NCBI GenBank assembly: GCA_947496355.1 | Contig: CANMCO010000014.1 | Location: forward strand, 1-64,000 | Reading direction: 5' to 3' | DNA: 64,000 nt | Source: an uncultured Aquimarina sp. | GTDB taxonomy: Bacteria > Bacteroidota > Bacteroidia > Flavobacteriales > Flavobacteriaceae | Part shown: piece after piece, positions 62,501 to 64,000 of the stretch | How positions within the stretch are numbered: the stretch's first letter is position 1 | Layout of the letters: each line of letters begins with the position of its first letter | The notes under the pieces: model-generated | Database searches by the model: none | What the model was told of the DNA's origin: nothing | The model's input: the letters and a program-made list of their open reading frames with translations, nothing else | Program-made: the position numbers and the translations under genes

Positions 62501-64000
62501 TTATCATCAAAATCCTGGTAGTTTGGAATGCCATCACCATCAGCATCAGCCGAAGGATCTACGCCTAAAGTGTTTTCGGCTGTATCTAAAATACCATCGT
62601 TATCATCATCTAAATCTACAGCATCCCCTACGCCATCGTTGTCATTATCATCAAATACCGGATCACAGGCATCTGAGATCCCATCGCCATCTCCATCGGG
62701 ACCACCAACTTGTTGGTAGTCATCGGTACCATCATTATCACCATCGGCCGGAGCAGCATAACTTGCTACCGGGGTACCCGAAGTAACCACTCCTGTTGAA
62801 GAATCAACCGTAGCCGGGTCTGGACCATAGACTCCTGTATCACCACCATCAGCGGTACCACTAGCATACGCCTCATTAGCATCACTACATCCATCACTAT
62901 CACTATCTAAATTTAGATAATCAGGAGTTCCTACGGTAGTCTCAGTAGGAGTTGAAACTCCCGCTCCTGCGGAAGTAGGAATACCATTTGTAGCTGTATT
63001 ATCTGCGTTGTTATCGTCATCATCTGCACGACCATCATTATTCGCATCCGTACCACCGGTTTCTATAACATCATAAATACCATCATTATCACTGTCAATA
63101 TCGTAGTGATTTGGCACTCCATCCTGATCATTGTCAAAAGCCGGATCTAGGGTATCACAAATACCATTAAGATCGGCATCTAAACATACGGGAGCCGTTG
63201 CGCTACCATTATCATCAAAATCCTGGTAGTTTGGAATACCATCACCATCAGCATCGGCTGAAGGATTTACGCCTAAAGTGTTTTCGGCAGTATCTAAAAT
63301 ACCATCGTTATCATCATCTAAATCTACAGCATCCCCTACGCCATCGTTGTCATTATCATCAAATACCGGATCACAGGCATCTGAGATCCCATCTCCATCA
63401 CCATCAGGACCACCAACTTGTTGGTAATCATCGGTACCATCATTATCACCATCGGCTGGGGCAGCATAACTTGCTACCGGGGTACCCGAAGTAACCACTC
63501 CTGTTGAAGAATCAACCGTAGCAGGGTCTGGACCATAGACTCCTGTATCACCACCATCGGCGGTACCACTAGCATACGCCTCATTGGCATCACTACAGCC
63601 ATCACTATCACTATCTAAATTTAGATAATCAGGAGTTCCTACGGTAGTCTCTGTAGGAGTTGAAACTCCCGCTCCTGCGGAAGTAGGAATACCATTTGTA
63701 GCTGTATTATCTGCGTTGTTATCGTCATCATCTGCACGACCATCATTATTCGCATCCGTACCACCGGTTTCTATAACATCATAAATACCATCATTATCAC
63801 TGTCAATATCGTAGTGATTTGGTACTCCATCCTGATCATTGTCAAAAGCCGGATCTAGGGTGTCACAAATACCATTAAGATCTCCATCTAAACATACAGG
63901 AGCCGTTGCGCTACCGTTATCATCAAAATCCTGGTAGTTTGGAATGCCATCACCATCAGCATCGGCTGAAGGATCTACGCCTAAAGTGTTTTCGGCTGTA
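56533..64000 (-). CDS. giant T9SS type B cargo protein (repetitive surface adhesin), 5' partial
   Basis: The frame is open from 64000 to the stop at 56533, giving at least 2488 residues; the start lies beyond the right edge. From the N-terminal side: four or more copies of a 236-residue unit rich in DxDxDG calcium-binding motifs (thrombospondin type 3-like), then seven DUF11/DUF7507-like beta-sandwich domains, each opening with (T/I)KT or TK(S/A) and ending TATG or similar, then more DxDxDG repeats, and a final 95 residues (SPNGDGINDAF, LEIYNRWGVKVFQ, GTYYYLLEYVLESGERK) that form a T9SS type B sorting domain (gliding motility-associated C-terminal domain). It should be secreted and attached to the cell surface, aiding adhesion, gliding or biofilm. 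An apparent start near 63498 is an internal GTG in the Val-Val-Thr-Ser of the repeat. Confidence 0.9.
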   Translation of the reverse strand, partial: TAENTLGVDPSADADGDGIPNYQDFDDNGSATAPVCLDGDLNGICDTLDPAFDNDQDGVPNHYDIDSDNDGIYDVIETGGTDANNDGRADDDDNNADNTATNGIPTSAGAGVSTPTETTVGTPDYLNLDSDSDGCSDANEAYASGTADGGDTGVYGPDPATVDSSTGVVTSGTPVASYAAPADGDNDGTDDYQQVGGPDGDGDGISDACDPVFDDNDNDGVGDAVDLDDDNDGILDTAENTLGVNPSADADGDGIPNYQDFDDNGSATAPVCLDADLNGICDTLDPAFDNDQDGVPNHYDIDSDNDGIYDVIETGGTDANNDGRADDDDNNADNTATNGIPTSAGAGVSTPTETTVGTPDYLNLDSDSDGCSDANEAYASGTADGGDTGVYGPDPATVDSSTGVVTSGTPVASYAAPADGDNDGTDDYQQVGGPDGDGDGISDACDPVFDDNDNDGVGDAVDLDDDNDGILDTAENTLGVDPSADADGDGIPNYQDFDDNGSATAPVCLDGDLNGICDTLDPAFDNDQDGVPNHYDIDSDNDGIYDVIETGGTDANNDGRADDDDNNADNTATNGIPTSAGAGVSTPTETTAGTPDYLNLDSDSDGCSDANEAYASGTADGGDTGVYGPDPATVDSSTGVVTSGTPVASYAAPADGDNDGTDDYQQIGGPDGDGDGISDACDPVFDDNDGDGVGDAVDLDDDNDGILDTAENTLGVDPSADADADGIPNYQDFDDNGSATAPVCLDADLNGICDTLDPAFDNDQDGVPNHYDIDSDNDGIYDVIETGGTDANNDGRADDDDNNADNTATNGIPTSAGAGVSTPTETTVGTPDYLNLDSDSDGCSDANEAYASGTADGGDTGVYGPDPATVDSSTGVVTSGTPVASYAAPADGDNDGTDDYQQIGGPDGDFDGISDACDPTFDNNDGDNVGDNLDLDDDNDGIPDTAENTLGVDPSADADADGIPNYQDFDDNGSATAPVCLDADLNGICDTLDPAFDNDRDGIPNHFDLDSDNDGITDIIEAGGVDTNFDGEVDYPTPGDPSTMVDIDKDGLDDALDNIDSGSGMGEVTTGTPLPTPNSDTDTNPNFLDIDADNDGIVDNIEAQSTLDYVVPSGNDTDNDGLDDSYDPDCSIALCGFNGTPIVPVNTDASNLNSDTDPDYIDSDSDGDGESDTIEAYDTDDDGVADTVPSGNDTDNDGLDDNFDIDGANATDTGGPTNGGQTATNPFPDTDAVGGEPNWREDIEEITFTKTFAAPVDVNINGIVDAGDTIEYTLSITNTGNVSVTAANVTDTKLGLTNAAVTPANLAPGATGTLTSTYTILQSDVDAGGIENTATGSATPPNLPDGSPATPITDTSDTDVDGDGNNVPNNETVETPLLDGTTPGDGTDNDPTVTLIPASSELTTTKTSVLDITGGLDATVADVGDMITYTYTLENTGNTTLTSVGVSETAFSGTAGAPTPVFGANSGVTPSSPSGTLVPGETATFSAMYALTQADIDAGGIQNSATATGTPPADPDGTVNAAITDVSDAGDETVETPNLDGSLPADGTDNDPTVTLIPPSSELTTTKTSVLDITGGLDATVADVGDMITYTYTIENTGNTTLTSVGVSETAFSGTAGAPTPVFGANSGVTPSSPSGTLVPGETATFSAMYALTQADIDAGGIQNSATATGTPPADPDGTVNAAITDVSDAGDETVETPDINGNTDGNTTNDPTITSISPSPELVLTKTAVINDGGDGIVDANDTITYTFSIENTGNVTIDNIEVTDLLTGSINLAITPSILTPGAVGTATVVYTILQTDIDNGDITNTATVTGDSPTGVADVTDVSDNGDETTDGPDVDIDPTNDPTVTMLTPNPSILITKTDNAPADGSYDTVGEAIFYEIEVTNDGNVTLSNIVITDPNADTINPATVSSIDPGQTVTVIATHVITQADIDLGIVTNTASVTAQDHNTTIVNDDSDDPDTPALDDATITSIVQNPELTLTKSDDPAPDGTYDTVGEVITYTIEVINTGTVTLTNVVVSDTNADAGSIIPASITTMAPGDRVTVIASHTIIQEDLDAGIVINQADVTGDDPNGISVTDMSDDPSTPDPDDATETETGLITGGRLSVTKAADPRIFAEEGDVITYTIVIENTGTVTLSNIIVVDNNATIISGLPITSLAPGEMAMVLAEHVVTNDDILTGQVINVAEISGTTPSGEIITEISDDPNNLDDVDPDADSDPDDPTISSIDSDGDGIVDPDDLDDDNDGIADIEEQNGDPNLDTDGDGIVDRLDLDSDGDGVLDVYESGADVDVLTISPDGRIEDIVGTDGIPNSVQNPGEENGGTINYPVQDTDGDGIDDFQDIDDDNDDILTVDENADPDGNGNPDDAFDTDGNGIPNYLEPNVPSTGEDGITVFTGMSPNGDGINDAFVISGIERLENTLEIYNRWGVKVFQASNYGRDGNLFKGISNGRTTIEEKDQLPVGTYYYLLEYVLESGERKSRAGYLYINR
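58907..59803 (-). repeat. 483-bp-period duplication in the DUF11 region
   Basis: 58907-59320 and 59390-59803 are nearly identical over about 414 bases, at a period of 483 bp (161 codons). I count fewer than ten differences by eye. It duplicates one SELTTTKTSVLD domain of the adhesin. Confidence 0.9.
60950..64000 (-). repeat. 708-bp tandem repeat array inside the adhesin
   Basis: The same landmark (gtaaccactcctgttgaag) occurs at 61367, 62075, 62783 and 63491, exactly 708 bases apart (236 codons). Units 61367-62074, 62075-62782 and 62783-63490 are nearly identical; a fourth runs off the edge. A more diverged copy lies on the left from about 60950. The differences are mostly single-base and often silent. 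Confidence 0.95.

Noticed and set aside
61782..63494. Repeated 98- and 65-codon plus-strand frames rich in His or Ser/Pro
   Set aside because: They are antisense shadows of the 708-bp repeat of the adhesin and recur with its period.
63490..63498. Start codon (GTG) for the adhesin
   Set aside because: The frame continues to the window edge and the same codon is internal in every other repeat unit.
60950..64000. Regular repeats that might suggest a CRISPR array
   Set aside because: The units are 708 bp, coding and in frame; there are no short repeats with unique spacers.

Overview
The window looks like chromosomal DNA of a marine-type Flavobacteriaceae (Bacteroidota; the overall flavour is Aquimarina-like, an inference from gene content, not a match I could run). 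The DNA is AT-rich, many upstream regions carry the Bacteroidota -7 element TAnnTTTG, many proteins are lipoproteins ending in a short hydrophobic stretch plus Cys, and the right end carries a type IX secretion (T9SS) type B sorting domain next to a PorP/SprF protein. No tRNA, rRNA, CRISPR array, transposase or phage gene was seen. One RNA gene is clear: the signal recognition particle RNA on the minus strand at 46702-46795.

Layout. 0-4 kb: DUF4294 protein, M42 peptidase, Nudix hydrolase, Dps and a lipoprotein. 4.2-9.2 kb: a large metallophosphoesterase/outer-membrane barrel protein divergent from an HD-domain protein fused to a Pycsar-effector-type (PycTM/DUF5706) membrane domain. 9.3-13.9 kb: GAF protein, TlpA-like lipoprotein, rhomboid protease. 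14-16.9 kb: three tandem LpxL/HtrB-type acyltransferase paralogues, each with its own promoter. 17-24.5 kb: glmM, SMP-30-like lipoprotein, acpH-like gene, ggt, alkD-like gene and dnaK. 24.7-31.6 kb: sdaA, NTF2-like protein, panB, RluA-family synthase, and an operon of TPR-like protein, EamA transporter and DinB protein. 31.8-36.2 kb: leucine operon leuA-leuC-leuD-leuB, with a LeuA too short to hold the regulatory domain. 36.3-37.5 kb: three small genes, the last a 59-residue membrane protein. 37.5-41.6 kb: a GMC oxidoreductase and a desaturase-reductase-ferredoxin fusion, divergent from a TetR regulator with an inverted repeat between them. 41.6-51.7 kb: ABC-F protein, a thioredoxin-fold lipoprotein without CXXC, transaldolase-like fsa, an SDR, SRP RNA, glutaminyl cyclase, a DEAD-box helicase, a carboxypeptidase-regulatory-like protein, a VOC protein and trmH.

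51.7-53.5 kb is a long, very AT-rich stretch without intact genes. It has a train of hairpins ending in a terminator-like structure (a candidate non-coding RNA) and what reads like a 5'-truncated gene remnant. 53.5-64 kb is a minus-strand T9SS module: a giant repetitive surface protein (5' end beyond the right edge, at least 2488 residues here), then a PorP/SprF protein, then an OmpA/TPR/PD40 protein. The giant protein contains near-identical 708-bp tandem units and a second, 483-bp-period duplication, so it is recently expanded. The apparent start near 63498 is an internal GTG; the frame stays open to the window edge.

Most promising for follow-up: the HD-PycTM fusion, the self-contained desaturase electron chain with its GMC partner and operator, the phosphoesterase/kinase-like/barrel protein, and the hairpin-rich non-coding region at 52.2-52.5 kb.
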